From an uncultured Eubacteriales bacterium (GTDB taxonomy: Bacteria > Bacillota > Clostridia > Christensenellales > Aristaeellaceae): 57,567 nucleotides of DNA. Shown here one piece after another: positions 7,507 to 16,670 of the stretch. How positions within the stretch are numbered: the stretch's first letter is position 1; the number at the start of each line of letters is the position of its first letter. The notes under the pieces were generated by a model, which saw only the letters and a program-made list of their open reading frames with translations, ran no database searches and was not told the origin of the DNA. The stretch is taken from assembly GCA_902799045.1 (NCBI GenBank), contig CADBZH010000026.1:1-57567 (forward strand), written 5' to 3'. A program made the translations under genes and the position numbers.

Positions 7507-8574
7507 ATGAACCGACCCGGAAATCTGACCCGCGTTTCCATGGAGGATATGAACGCCGTCATCCGCCTCAGGCGAAACAGTGAATTTGCCCGGCAGTATC
7601 TGGAATCCGGCGTCCACACGCGCTCCTTTCCGGAGACCATGCTGCAATACTCGGGGCTGAGCGACCTGACGTCGCTGCGCGTGAGCCTGTTCCGGCTTCA
7701 GGATTTTGACGGCGAGTCCTCGGGCGACAGCCTTCGCCGGAAGATCGACAACTGGCTGAAGGGCAAGGCGATCCCGTCCAGCCGGGAGCAGCTGATCCGC
7801 ATCTGCTACGCGCTGGAGATGGACCTGGAGAGCGCCCAGAACTTCATCGCCACCGTGGGCGAGGGCGGCCTGCACTATCGCAACCCCGAGGAGTTGACCT
7901 GGCTGTACGGGCTTCGGGAGGGCTTGCCCTACAACCGGGTGGTGGAGCTGCAGCGGCTCATCGCCGGGGTGAGGATCGGCGGCGAGGGCACCACCATGGA
8001 TGTCGCCCAGGAGTTCTATCGCATCAAGACCGTGGACGAATACGTGCAATTCGTCTCCAAGAAGGCCGAGAGCCTGGGCCGCCTGCACAACACGGCCTAT
8101 CGCCACTTCAAGCGCTTCATGGCCATACTCACCGGCCCGGGCGACAGCCTGAACGGCGTGGTGGAGGAGACCTACACCGTGCGCGACGTGGTGCGCATGT
8201 ACCTGCGCATGCCCACGCAGTCCGGCAAGGCGGGCGGCGTGCTGGCTTCGATCCTGAACCGGCACTGGCCGGACGAGGTGCTGCTCAGCCGCATCATGAA
8301 CCGCCAGATCGACGTGCCCCGCAAGGTGCTGACGCTGCTGTTTCTCATCACCGACGGCGCGGACGACAACGCCTCGGACAGCGACGATCCCGCCGAGCTG
8401 TTCGCCGACCGCTATCGTCGGCTGAACCTGCTGCTGGACAAGTGCGGCTACTGCCAGCTGGACCCGCGCAACGCCTTTGACTGGCTGGCCCTGTATTGCA
8501 TGTATTGCGACGAGGATATGGAGGTCAGCGAGCGGATGCGCGAGGTGCTGACCGAGAACATGAACCTGAACTGA
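7507..8574 (+). CDS. HTH-like cytoplasmic protein at the head of the kinase cluster
   Basis: The start at 7507 is supported by GAGAGGTG about ten bases upstream, giving 355 residues. Residues about 70-115 (DNWLKGKAIPSSREQLIRIC, then a second helix with AL and LESAQNF) resemble an Xre-type helix-turn-helix seen in clostridial proteins encoded beside Ser/Thr kinases. The rest is helical with no motif I recognise and no membrane segment. It is the first gene of a co-oriented run and lies 20 bases before the kinase at 8595. It could be the cluster's transcription regulator or a kinase substrate; both are inference. Confidence 0.7.
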   Translation: MNRPGNLTRVSMEDMNAVIRLRRNSEFARQYLESGVHTRSFPETMLQYSGLSDLTSLRVSLFRLQDFDGESSGDSLRRKIDNWLKGKAIPSSREQLIRICYALEMDLESAQNFIATVGEGGLHYRNPEELTWLYGLREGLPYNRVVELQRLIAGVRIGGEGTTMDVAQEFYRIKTVDEYVQFVSKKAESLGRLHNTAYRHFKRFMAILTGPGDSLNGVVEETYTVRDVVRMYLRMPTQSGKAGGVLASILNRHWPDEVLLSRIMNRQIDVPRKVLTLLFLITDGADDNASDSDDPAELFADRYRRLNLLLDKCGYCQLDPRNAFDWLALYCMYCDEDMEVSERMREVLTENMNLN

Positions 8575-8594
8575 CCGGGAGGAGGGAGACGGCC

Positions 8595-9800
8595 TTGAGC
8601 GAACGGGGAATCGGACCGCGGCCCCTGCCGCCGGACACCATACTGAACGGCGGCTATCTGGTGGAAAAGTGCGTGGGCAGCGGCGGCTTCGGCGTCACCT
8701 ACCGGGCCCGGAACCTGCGCGTCAAGGGGGATTATGTCGCCATCAAGGAGTATTTCCCCCGGGCGGTGGCCGAGCGCGGAGAGCGCGGCGCCGTGATCAT
8801 CCGCGCGGACGCCGCCGGCGAGTTTCACCGCTGGCTGGAAAACTACGAGCGGGAGTACGGCCTGCTGATGAAGCTGCGGGGGAACCGGGCCATCATCAAC
8901 GTCCGGGAGACCTTCCGCGAAAACGACACCAGCTATCTGGTCATGGACTTTATTTCCGGCGAGACGCTGGAGGAGCGCGTGCGCCGGGAGGGCCCCATGG
9001 ACGGCGAGGCGCTGCTTGCGCTGATCAAGCCGTTCTTGCCGGAGCTGGCAAAGATGCACCACGCCGGCATCCTGCACCGCGACATCAACCCCTCCAACAT
9101 CATGCTCCCGACGGGAGACATGCCCAAGCTGATCGACTTCGGCAGTGCGCGCCCCGTGCCCCGGGAGGGCGGGCGGCTCACGGCGCTGCTGCGCCCGGGC
9201 TTCGCGCCGCCGGAGCAGTACAACGACCGCTCCAGGCAGGGCCCGGAGACGGACGTCTACGGCTTGTGCGCCAGCCTGTACTTCGCCCTGACCGCCGAGG
9301 CGCCGCAGGACGGGCGGCAGCGGATGCTCCGGGACGAGCTGAAGCCCCTGGACGGGCTGCCGGGCTGCCCCGAAAGGCTTGCCGCCGCGGTGATGAAGGG
9401 CCTTCAAATCGCCCAGGAGCAGCGCCAGCCCTCCTTTGAGGCGCTGTGGTACGAGCTGTTCGGCGGCGAAGCCGCCCCGCCCCGGGACGGGACGAAGCCG
9501 CCGGAAAAAGTGACGCCCCGAAAGCTCGAGACCGTCAAGCCCGTTCAGCAGATCCGGTCGCAGGCGGGCAGCCCGGCGGGGCTGTACATGCACCGGAGGC
9601 TGGCGGCGGCGGCGCGGGCGGCGCGGCTGCTCAGGCCCCTCAACCCGCCCAAGTACGACAAGCTTTCGGCGGTGATCGGGAACATGGCCCGCCGGGAGCA
9701 CCACACCGCCGTGGACCGCGTCACCCTGGAGGACGCCGTCGCCGGGGCGGGCCGGCTCTACCAGGCCGTGTGCGCCATGATGACCCGGAACGACGGTTAA
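8595..9800 (+). CDS. Soluble Ser/Thr protein kinase (Hanks type)
   Basis: Translation most likely begins at TTG 8595, which follows the stop of the previous gene and has a GGGAGGAGGGA site; this gives 401 residues. The kinase domain spans residues about 20-285: glycine loop GSGGFG (29-33), catalytic Lys51 in VAIKEYF, HRDINPSN with Asp163 and DFGSA with Asp181. The Lys of the usual HRDxKPxN is Asn. The activation segment has the FAPPEQY motif in place of APE. After it comes a Pro/Lys-rich tail with no membrane helix, so the enzyme is cytoplasmic. It should phosphorylate Ser/Thr on partners such as the FHA proteins encoded nearby. Confidence 0.93.
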   Translation: MSERGIGPRPLPPDTILNGGYLVEKCVGSGGFGVTYRARNLRVKGDYVAIKEYFPRAVAERGERGAVIIRADAAGEFHRWLENYEREYGLLMKLRGNRAIINVRETFRENDTSYLVMDFISGETLEERVRREGPMDGEALLALIKPFLPELAKMHHAGILHRDINPSNIMLPTGDMPKLIDFGSARPVPREGGRLTALLRPGFAPPEQYNDRSRQGPETDVYGLCASLYFALTAEAPQDGRQRMLRDELKPLDGLPGCPERLAAAVMKGLQIAQEQRQPSFEALWYELFGGEAAPPRDGTKPPEKVTPRKLETVKPVQQIRSQAGSPAGLYMHRRLAAAARAARLLRPLNPPKYDKLSAVIGNMARREHHTAVDRVTLEDAVAGAGRLYQAVCAMMTRNDG

Positions 9801-9818
9801 AAACGGCCTGAAGGCCTG

Positions 9819-9827
9819 TGCTATACT
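9819..9827 (+). promoter_or_regulatory. Extended -10 promoter for the FHA gene
   Basis: TGC precedes TATACT with no good -35 box, 52 bases before the start codon at 9880. A small GGCC-TGAA-GGCC hairpin lies immediately upstream (about 9806-9817). Confidence 0.45.
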
Positions 9828-9879
9828 GATGCCATCAAGGGGAATGCCCCCAACACGAACAGCAAAGGAGAGTTGAATC

Positions 9880-10440
9880 ATGGAGATGAAGCAGTGCGCC
9901 TTTGGACATTTCTATGACGCGTCCATCTATACCCAGTGCCCCTATTGCAGCGACAAGACCGGCAACGCCTCCGAGCCGAACGTCATCGACCGCGAGGAGA
10001 TCGGCCCCACCGCGCCGCTGGATGGCACCCGGCCCGAGGCCTTCGACAACGGCGTGACCGTGCCGCTGGATGCGGGCGTGGAGATCCGCCCCGTGGTGGG
10101 CTGGCTGGTGTGCGTGGAGGGCCCGGACAAGGGCCGCAGCTACGAGATCCACAACGAGAACAACTTCGTGGGCCGCAGCAGCACCATGGACATCAACATC
10201 CAGGGCGACCCGGGCATCAGCCGCGACAAGCCCGTCATCATCACCTATGACAGCCGCAGCCGCGCCTTCTTCTGCGGGTTCATGAACGGCCGGGGCGTGG
10301 TGCGCCTGAACGACAAGCCCCTGCTGAGCACCACCGAACTGAAGATGGGCGACAGGATCGAGATCAGCAAGACAACGCTGATGTTCATGCCCCTGTGCGG
10401 CGAGCAGTTCGACTGGGATTGGGACAGCCTGAACAAGTAA
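9880..10440 (+). CDS. Zinc-ribbon/FHA domain protein
   Basis: The protein has 186 residues with AAAGGAG before the ATG. The first 25 residues hold a Cys/His metal-binding pattern (C-x2-GH, then CPYC). Residues about 80-175 form an FHA domain: FVGRSSTMDI supplies the Arg/Ser phospho-binding loop and GISRDKPVI the SRxH-type region, with Asp-Lys in place of the His, followed by NGRGVVRLND. FHA domains bind phosphothreonine, so this is a likely reader of the adjacent kinases. No membrane segment is present. It sits between the soluble kinase and a membrane PP2C phosphatase. Confidence 0.88.
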   Translation: MEMKQCAFGHFYDASIYTQCPYCSDKTGNASEPNVIDREEIGPTAPLDGTRPEAFDNGVTVPLDAGVEIRPVVGWLVCVEGPDKGRSYEIHNENNFVGRSSTMDINIQGDPGISRDKPVIITYDSRSRAFFCGFMNGRGVVRLNDKPLLSTTELKMGDRIEISKTTLMFMPLCGEQFDWDWDSLNK

Positions 10441-10447
10441 TTGAGCT

Positions 10448-10456
10448 TGGTATAAT
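10448..10456 (+). promoter_or_regulatory. Extended -10 promoter upstream of the PP2C gene
   Basis: TGG precedes TATAAT just after the FHA stop codon. A terminator-like hairpin at 10488-10516 lies between this site and the PP2C start, so the transcript might be attenuated. Confidence 0.45.
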
Positions 10457-10487
10457 ACTCCTTCGCATATTCGCGTGCCGGAGTTTC

Positions 10488-10516
10488 GCCGGTCGCATTC
10501 AAGCGTCCGGCGTTTT
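10488..10516 (+). terminator. Terminator or attenuator before the PP2C gene
   Basis: GCCGGTCGC pairs with GCGTCCGGC (one T/T mismatch) around a six-base loop and is followed by GTTTT. It ends 29 bases before the PP2C start codon. Confidence 0.7.
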
Positions 10517-10545
10517 CTATTGCGTTTTACGGGAGCGGTGAGACT

Positions 10546-11523
10546 ATGCTGAATCAGAATATCAACCTCCTTCGCCTGGCGGAGGCGACGGAAGCCGCGG
10601 CGGAGACCGCCGCGAAGGGCGGCGTTCCCGCGTGGGTGTACATCGTTTGCGGCGTCGTGGCGGCCTGCGCCATCGCCGCGGTGCTGATCGTCCGGGCGAA
10701 CCGCAAGAAGGCCGCCCCGGCGCGCGCCGACGAGGCCGCCGCGCTCTCCCAGGCGCGGCCGGAGCCGCAGGTGGAGCGGGAGACCCTGCCCATCACCGCC
10801 GTGGGCAACGTCCACGGCATCGGCTCCCGCCCGGACCAGCAGGACGCCTTCGGCGTCTCCAGCATTGCCAACAACAAGCTGGTGAAGGAGAAGGGCATCC
10901 TGGCCATCGTGGCCGACGGCATGGGCGGACTGAAGAACAGCGGCGAGATCAGCCAAGCGATCGTGCGCTCGGCACTGAAGAAGTTTTCCGATTTTTCCGG
11001 CAACCAGCGGGAGACCCTGCTGATGCTGGGCGCGAACATCAACGGCGTGGCGAACGACAGCTTTGACGGCGGCACGGGCACCACCTTCATCGCCGCCAGC
11101 ATCAAGGACGACCTGCTGGACTTCATTTCCATCGGCGACAGCCGCATCGCGCTGTGCCGGGGCAGTTCGCTTCTGACCATGAACCGCGTGCACAACTACG
11201 CCGCCGACCTGGACAGCGCCGCCGCACGGGGACAGGTGAGCGTCGCCAGCGCCATGAACGACCCGAAGCGGGCGCGGCTGACCAGCTATGTGGGCATGGG
11301 CGAGCCGAAGGCCGTGGATATGCCCGCCGCCCCGATCCAGCTGAGCAAGGGGGATCGGGTGATTATCATGACCGACGGCGTGTTCGGAACCTTGTCCGAC
11401 GCCGAGATCGCCTCCGCCCTGGAGGCCAGCGCCCCGGAGGCCGCCCTGCGCCTGGAGGCCCTGATCAAGGACAAGAAGAAGGAAAACCAGGACAACTACA
11501 CCGCGATCATCATCGAAATCTGA
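10546..11523 (+). CDS. Membrane-anchored PP2C-type Ser/Thr phosphatase
   Basis: The protein has 325 residues. One hydrophobic helix (residues about 28-49) is followed by a basic stop-transfer stretch and an Ala/Pro linker, and a PP2C domain occupies residues about 85-325. The metal-binding aspartates are in RPDQQDAF, VADGMGG, MTDGVF and the C-terminal QDNYT; GTTFIAA and GDSRIAL are also typical. The domain should lie in the cytoplasm and reverse phosphorylation by the two kinases of the cluster. The receptor-like kinase gene follows after 24 bases. Its N-terminal membrane anchor distinguishes it from the soluble PP2C at 19924. Confidence 0.93.
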   Translation: MLNQNINLLRLAEATEAAAETAAKGGVPAWVYIVCGVVAACAIAAVLIVRANRKKAAPARADEAAALSQARPEPQVERETLPITAVGNVHGIGSRPDQQDAFGVSSIANNKLVKEKGILAIVADGMGGLKNSGEISQAIVRSALKKFSDFSGNQRETLLMLGANINGVANDSFDGGTGTTFIAASIKDDLLDFISIGDSRIALCRGSSLLTMNRVHNYAADLDSAAARGQVSVASAMNDPKRARLTSYVGMGEPKAVDMPAAPIQLSKGDRVIIMTDGVFGTLSDAEIASALEASAPEAALRLEALIKDKKKENQDNYTAIIIEI

Positions 11524-11547
11524 CGATGTACATTGGAGGCGAACACA

Positions 11548-14500
11548 GTGAAGGGAAATGAGAGCAACCAGGATATGTGCCCTCGCTGCATGACCCCGCT
11601 GCAGGGGCAGAAGATCTGCCCCAAGTGTCAATTTGACCCCAGCACCTATACTCCCGCCAAGCATCACCTGCCGCCGCGCACGATCCTGGACGGCAAGTAC
11701 CTGGTGGGCTGCGTGTTGGGAGAAGGCGGCTTTGGCATCACCTATGTGGGCTGGGATTTGCAGCTGCACACGATGGTGGCCATCAAGGAGTACTTTCCCA
11801 CCGGCATCGTCTTCCGCGACAACACCCAGTCCAATGTGGTCAGCGTGTTTTCCGGCTCCGGCGAGGAATACTTCCTGCACGACCGGGAGAAGTTCCTGGA
11901 GGAAGCCCGGATGCTGGCGAAGTTCGACGGCAATCCCGGCGTGGTCAACGTCAAGAACTACTTCAAGGAGAACGGCACCGCCTATATCGTCATGGAGTAC
12001 GTCCAGGGCATCAACCTGGCCGTGCTGATGGAGCAGAACAACGACAAGCTGCCCTATGACCGGGTGATGAGGCTGCTGGATCTGCCCATCCGGACCCTGG
12101 CGGAGATGCACCGTCAGAACACCTTCCACCGGGACATCAGCCCGGAGAACCTGATGGTGACCAACGACAACATGGTGAAGCTGATCGACTTCGGCTCCAC
12201 CAAGACCAACAAGAAGGACAAGTCGCGCTACCTGAAGGTGCGGCCCGGCTTCTCCCCGCTGGAGCTGTACACCACCGGCGGGCAGGAGGGCCCCTTCTCC
12301 GACATCTATTCCCTCAGCGCCACCATCTACAAGGCCGTCACCGGCATCACGCCGCCCCCGGCCACCGACCGCATCAATGACGACGCCCTGATCCCGCCCA
12401 TCAAGGCCGGGGCCAGGGGCATGAGCTCCGCCCAGGAGAAGGCGCTTTTGAAGGGCATGGCCGTGAAGGCCCAGGACCGCTACCAGCGCGTGGAGGACCT
12501 GTACGCCGGGCTGTCCGGCAAGAGTGCGGCGAAGAGCGGCAAGAGGAAGAAGCAGGGCCCGGTGAAGGCTGTCGCGGCGGCGGTCGTGGCGGCGCTGGCC
12601 ATCAGCGGCGGGCTTTTCGCGGCGAACCAGAACCACGTCTGGCCCTTCCCGACGCCCACGCCGACGCCCACCGTCGAGCCCACGCCCACGCCGGAGATCA
12701 CCGAGGCGCCGACGCCGGCGGTCACGGGCTACTTTGACGTCGATGCCTACCCGCTGGACGCGAAGATGTTCAAGGAGGCGCCGGAGGCCTTCGTCGCCTA
12801 CAGCAGCGGCGAGCAGAGCCCTTACGAGCTCTATGCCTGCCTGACCCCGGACGGCCTGCGCTTTACGCGTGCCGATCCGGCAAACATCCCCGTGGTGGAC
12901 GATTCCAACGGCCTGCCCGCGCGGACGGACATCACCGGGGAGCAGCTGGCCACGGCCATCAACGCGCTGTATCAGTCCTGGCTGCCGGTGCGGAACGTCT
13001 TCCTGCAAAACTGGCACTTTGAGACGCTGGAGCCCCTGGCGCGGCCGTGGCCAACGCCCATCGGGCTGGACTTTGACAACTGCGAAATGCCCTCCGACTG
13101 GAACGTGCTGGAGGGAATGGGCGACAGCCTGAATTCCCTGACGGTGATGGGCAAAGCCGACATGGGCGACCTGGCGTGGCTGGGCCGCATGCAGGGCATC
13201 GCCGCGCTGACGCTGGACTGGCGGGGCGAGGGAGACGCCCATATAGACGTCGCCCCCATCGGGCAGCTGGAACGCCTCTACAGTCTGGTGTTAGCGAACG
13301 CCGGCCTAGAGGATATCTCGCCTCTGGCGGATCTTGAAAACCTGTCGCAGCTGTATCTGCACAACAACCATATCTCCGACCTGTCGCCCCTTGCCGGGAA
13401 GGAGAAGATGGTGTATTTGCAGATCAGCATGAACCCGGTGACAGACCTGTCCGCCCTGGCAGGGATGCCGGAGCTGGAGTGGCTGGACATGGATCGCTGC
13501 GACGTGGAGGACATTTCGCCGCTGGCGGGCCTGGAGAAGCTGAGCTTCGTGGCGCTGGGCGGCAACCGCATCGCGGACTTTGCCGCCGTGGAGCACGTGG
13601 CGGAGGTGGTGGGCCGGGACGACCAGCGCGTGGAGGCGCCGGCACCCACGCCGACGTCCGAGCCGGAATCCACCGAAGCACCCGCCTGGTGGGAGAGCGT
13701 CGAGCCCTACGCCATCAGGGAGAGCGCGTTTTCGAATGTGCCCGGCCTGTGGGAGCAGTACAACGGCGACCGCCGGTACGACGCGAGCGTCTGCGCGGTG
13801 ATCTCGCCCAGGGGCCTGGAGCTGCGGACGGCCAACAACGCCGGCGGGCTGGATTACGAGCTGGGCGGCGAACACGCCGGGGCCGAGCGCGCCGACCTGA
13901 CGTCCGAGCAGCTGGCCAGCGTGCTGAACGCGGTGCACGACCTGCCCGTGGGCGAGCTGGTGCTTGAAAACTGGAACCTGCCCACCATGGAGCCCCTGGG
14001 CAGAAGCTGGGGCGACAACGTGACCGTCTACATCGAAAACTGCGCCCTGCCGGACGGCTGGGCGGCGTCGGTGGGGGCCGTCGGCCCCGGCCTGCGCGCC
14101 CTTTGGATCGAGGCGGATATGGACGCCTCGGACCTCAGCCCCCTGAACGGCCTGCCCGACCTCGCGGAGCTGTTCATGCGAGACCAGAGCTGGCAGGGCG
14201 ACTGCAACCTCGACGTCGGCGCCATCGCCCATCTGAACGGCCTCACCCATCTGGATTTGCAGGGCATGGCCCTCGAGGACATCGGCCCGTTCGCGAACCT
14301 GACCAGGCTTACCTTCTTCGGTGTCTCCGGCAGCCATGTTTCCGACTTGAAGCCGCTGGAAGGCCTCAAAAACCTGACATTTATCAACATCGACGCCAAC
14401 CGGGTTTCAGACCTTGCGCCGCTGGCGGGGCTTTCCGAGCTGGACAACCTGTACGCCAAGGGCAACTTCATCTCCGACCTCTCGCCGCTGGCCGGGCTGG

Positions 14501-16554
14501 AGAAGCTGTATCGCGCCGAGCTGGACAACAACCTGATCGGGGACTTCTCGCCCGTCTCCCACGTGGCGGAGGTCACCGGCCGGGAATACCAGCTCAGCGA
14601 GGAGGCGCTCGCCGCCGTTCCCGAGGTCTATCAGAGGCTGCTGAACGGCGAGGTCGACTACGAGTACCAGCTCACGGCGGTCATCCGCCCCGAGGGCATC
14701 CGCTTCTACGGTGCGGACATGGACGACGGCGTCGACCGGGAAAATCAGGGCAGTTGGACCTGGCTGACCGACGAGCAGTTCGATCAGCAGATGAGCTTCA
14801 TCCAGATGATCCGCTTGCCGGTGCGCCGCGTGGTGTACGTCGACTGGGACTGGGGCCCCGCCAACATGGATCGTTTCAACCGCGGCTGGGTGTGGCTGCA
14901 CGATATCGAGTTCGTCGATTGCGGCCTGCCCATGGGCCTGCCTGAACAGACGGTCTGGGGCGGCATCGCGGCCATGGGCGAGGGGCTGGAGCGCTTCTGC
15001 GTGTATACCTGCGACTTTGACGCGAGCCAGCTGAACTGGCTGGCCGACTGCCCGAATCTCACCGAGCTGCGCCTGAGCAGCGGCGGCGGGGATGGGCAGT
15101 ACCTGATGAATTTCCTGGGGAGCCTGAACGCCATCGAGGTTCTGACCCTGCAGGATATGAACCTGAGCGACATCTCCGCGCTCTCCAGCCTCGTCAACCT
15201 GCGTCGCCTGGGCCTGGCCGGGAACCGGATCTCTGACATTCATCCCCTGGCGAACCTGACGGGCCTCGAATACCTGGACCTGGGCGTCAACCGGATCGAG
15301 GACGCCTCCCCGCTGGCGAACCTCACGAGCCTGAACTACCTCGGCCTGCACGGCAATCGGATCGCCGACCTGTCGCCGCTTCAGAACCTGGCGAGCCTGC
15401 GTGGCCTGGAGCTGCAGGACAACCGGATCGAGGATCTGAATGCGCTGTCCGGCCTGGGCGAGTTGGATTGGCTGAACCTGGAGAACAACAGCATTGTGGA
15501 TGTTTCTCCCCTGAGCCGGGTGGTCATCCGGCAGAACCTGTGGCTGGCGGGAAACCGGATCGCCGACTTCTCGCCCCTGGACAGCCTGCCCGCCGAGTGC
15601 GTGGTGCACGGCAGGGACGAGCAGCGCGTCTGGGAGGAACCGGCCGAGGTTTCCGTTCGCGACGCCTTCGCCGCCTGCCCGGACGTGTACGAGGCGCTGA
15701 CCGCCGCTCTGGGCCTGAGCGCCGACGCGGACATCGATCCCGACGACTATCCCTTCAACGACTTCGACGCCGCCAGCGTCGTCATCTGGCCCGACCACGT
15801 CAGCTTTGTAAGGGACGCCGACCGGTCCGCCAATGAGGAGGACGAGGACGCCCGGGGAGCCCTCGGCGCCCAGCGGACGCGGGAGGTGCTGGACGCGCTC
15901 TACGCCTCCAGGATGCACTTTGGCTGCATTGCCTTCGTGAATTGCCGGATCGAATCCCTCGCGGCGCTGGGCCATCCCTGGAACGACGGCGTCCGGCTGG
16001 TCTTTTCCAACTGCGTGCTGCCGGAGGATGCCGCGCTGGCCATCAAGGACATGGGCGAATCGCTCAACGTGCTGGACGCCAGCGGGCGCCTGCCCTGGTG
16101 GGAGCTGAACTGGCTCGCTGCGAGCGGCGAGCTGCACGAGTTGTCCCTGAAATACTTTGACGAAGACGTGACTCTGGACGCGAGCGCCGTGGGCGGCCTC
16201 ACGAGGCTCGAATTCCTGTGGCTGATGAACTGCGGCCTGACGGACATCGGCTTCGTTTCCGACCTGACCGAGCTGCACTGGCTGGGCCTGCACGCGAACC
16301 GGATCGAGGATATCTCGCCGCTGGCGGGGCTGGAAAAGCTAACGACGCTGTACCTGTCGCACAACCGGATCTGCGACCTCGGCCCGCTGTCCGGCCTGAG
16401 CGAGCTGAACTACCTGGAGCTCAATGACAACCCCGTCGAGGATCTGACGCCGCTTTCCGGCCTCTCCGGTCTGGAATACCTGGACGTGACCGACTGCCCC
16501 GTCTCCGACTTCGGCCCCGTGGCCCACGTCGCCACGGTGGAGGGCAGGGGATGA
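11548..16554 (+). CDS. Receptor-like Ser/Thr kinase with leucine-rich-repeat ectodomain
   Basis: GTG 11548 is the likely start (GGAGG eight bases upstream; TTG 11533 overlaps that site), giving 1,668 residues. In order: a zinc ribbon (CPRC and CPKC, residues about 10-30); a kinase domain with GEGGFG (58-63), Lys80, HRDISPEN (Asp196) and DFGS (Asp214); a basic stretch; one transmembrane helix at about 341-362; a Thr/Pro linker; then about 1,280 residues outside the cell. The ectodomain contains four modules of about 300 residues, each with a front domain including an LTSEQLA-like helix and a run of 22-residue repeats of the SDS22/internalin type (NRISDLSPLAGL). The first two end in VxHVAEV and the last in VAHVATV. 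The layout parallels eukaryotic receptor-like kinases. Its ligand is unknown. Confidence 0.93.
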   Translation: MKGNESNQDMCPRCMTPLQGQKICPKCQFDPSTYTPAKHHLPPRTILDGKYLVGCVLGEGGFGITYVGWDLQLHTMVAIKEYFPTGIVFRDNTQSNVVSVFSGSGEEYFLHDREKFLEEARMLAKFDGNPGVVNVKNYFKENGTAYIVMEYVQGINLAVLMEQNNDKLPYDRVMRLLDLPIRTLAEMHRQNTFHRDISPENLMVTNDNMVKLIDFGSTKTNKKDKSRYLKVRPGFSPLELYTTGGQEGPFSDIYSLSATIYKAVTGITPPPATDRINDDALIPPIKAGARGMSSAQEKALLKGMAVKAQDRYQRVEDLYAGLSGKSAAKSGKRKKQGPVKAVAAAVVAALAISGGLFAANQNHVWPFPTPTPTPTVEPTPTPEITEAPTPAVTGYFDVDAYPLDAKMFKEAPEAFVAYSSGEQSPYELYACLTPDGLRFTRADPANIPVVDDSNGLPARTDITGEQLATAINALYQSWLPVRNVFLQNWHFETLEPLARPWPTPIGLDFDNCEMPSDWNVLEGMGDSLNSLTVMGKADMGDLAWLGRMQGIAALTLDWRGEGDAHIDVAPIGQLERLYSLVLANAGLEDISPLADLENLSQLYLHNNHISDLSPLAGKEKMVYLQISMNPVTDLSALAGMPELEWLDMDRCDVEDISPLAGLEKLSFVALGGNRIADFAAVEHVAEVVGRDDQRVEAPAPTPTSEPESTEAPAWWESVEPYAIRESAFSNVPGLWEQYNGDRRYDASVCAVISPRGLELRTANNAGGLDYELGGEHAGAERADLTSEQLASVLNAVHDLPVGELVLENWNLPTMEPLGRSWGDNVTVYIENCALPDGWAASVGAVGPGLRALWIEADMDASDLSPLNGLPDLAELFMRDQSWQGDCNLDVGAIAHLNGLTHLDLQGMALEDIGPFANLTRLTFFGVSGSHVSDLKPLEGLKNLTFINIDANRVSDLAPLAGLSELDNLYAKGNFISDLSPLAGLEKLYRAELDNNLIGDFSPVSHVAEVTGREYQLSEEALAAVPEVYQRLLNGEVDYEYQLTAVIRPEGIRFYGADMDDGVDRENQGSWTWLTDEQFDQQMSFIQMIRLPVRRVVYVDWDWGPANMDRFNRGWVWLHDIEFVDCGLPMGLPEQTVWGGIAAMGEGLERFCVYTCDFDASQLNWLADCPNLTELRLSSGGGDGQYLMNFLGSLNAIEVLTLQDMNLSDISALSSLVNLRRLGLAGNRISDIHPLANLTGLEYLDLGVNRIEDASPLANLTSLNYLGLHGNRIADLSPLQNLASLRGLELQDNRIEDLNALSGLGELDWLNLENNSIVDVSPLSRVVIRQNLWLAGNRIADFSPLDSLPAECVVHGRDEQRVWEEPAEVSVRDAFAACPDVYEALTAALGLSADADIDPDDYPFNDFDAASVVIWPDHVSFVRDADRSANEEDEDARGALGAQRTREVLDALYASRMHFGCIAFVNCRIESLAALGHPWNDGVRLVFSNCVLPEDAALAIKDMGESLNVLDASGRLPWWELNWLAASGELHELSLKYFDEDVTLDASAVGGLTRLEFLWLMNCGLTDIGFVSDLTELHWLGLHANRIEDISPLAGLEKLTTLYLSHNRICDLGPLSGLSELNYLELNDNPVEDLTPLSGLSGLEYLDVTDCPVSDFGPVAHVATVEGRG

Positions 16555-16570
16555 TCGAGCCTGACCCCCG

Positions 16571-16599
16571 GGCGGGGATGCTTCGGCATCCCCGCCTTT
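16571..16599 (+). terminator. Rho-independent terminator after the receptor-like kinase
   Basis: An 11-bp perfect stem (GGCGGGGATGC with GCATCCCCGCC) is closed by a TTCG tetraloop and followed by TTT. Confidence 0.9.
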
Positions 16600-16631
16600 G
16601 GAATTTTGGTTAAAATCGTCGGCGGGTCTGT

Positions 16632-16640
16632 TGCTATAAT
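16632..16640 (+). promoter_or_regulatory. Extended -10 promoter for the surface FHA gene
   Basis: TGC precedes TATAAT, 31 bases before the start codon at 16671 and after a terminator. No clear -35 box is present. Confidence 0.6.
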
Positions 16641-16670
16641 ATCGCCAGAAACACCCGAGGAGGGAACGAT

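Noticed and set aside
11533-11548. TTG 11533 as start of the receptor-like kinase
   Set aside because: That codon overlaps the GGAGG ribosome-binding site, which is correctly spaced for GTG 11548.
9835-13242. Very long minus-strand reading frame opposite the kinase genes (and similar ones at 14407-16293, 16410-18485 and 25412-27874)
   Set aside because: They run antisense to genes with clear domains, have His/Arg/Gly/Gln-rich low-complexity translations, lack ribosome-binding sites and match what high G+C coding DNA gives by chance.
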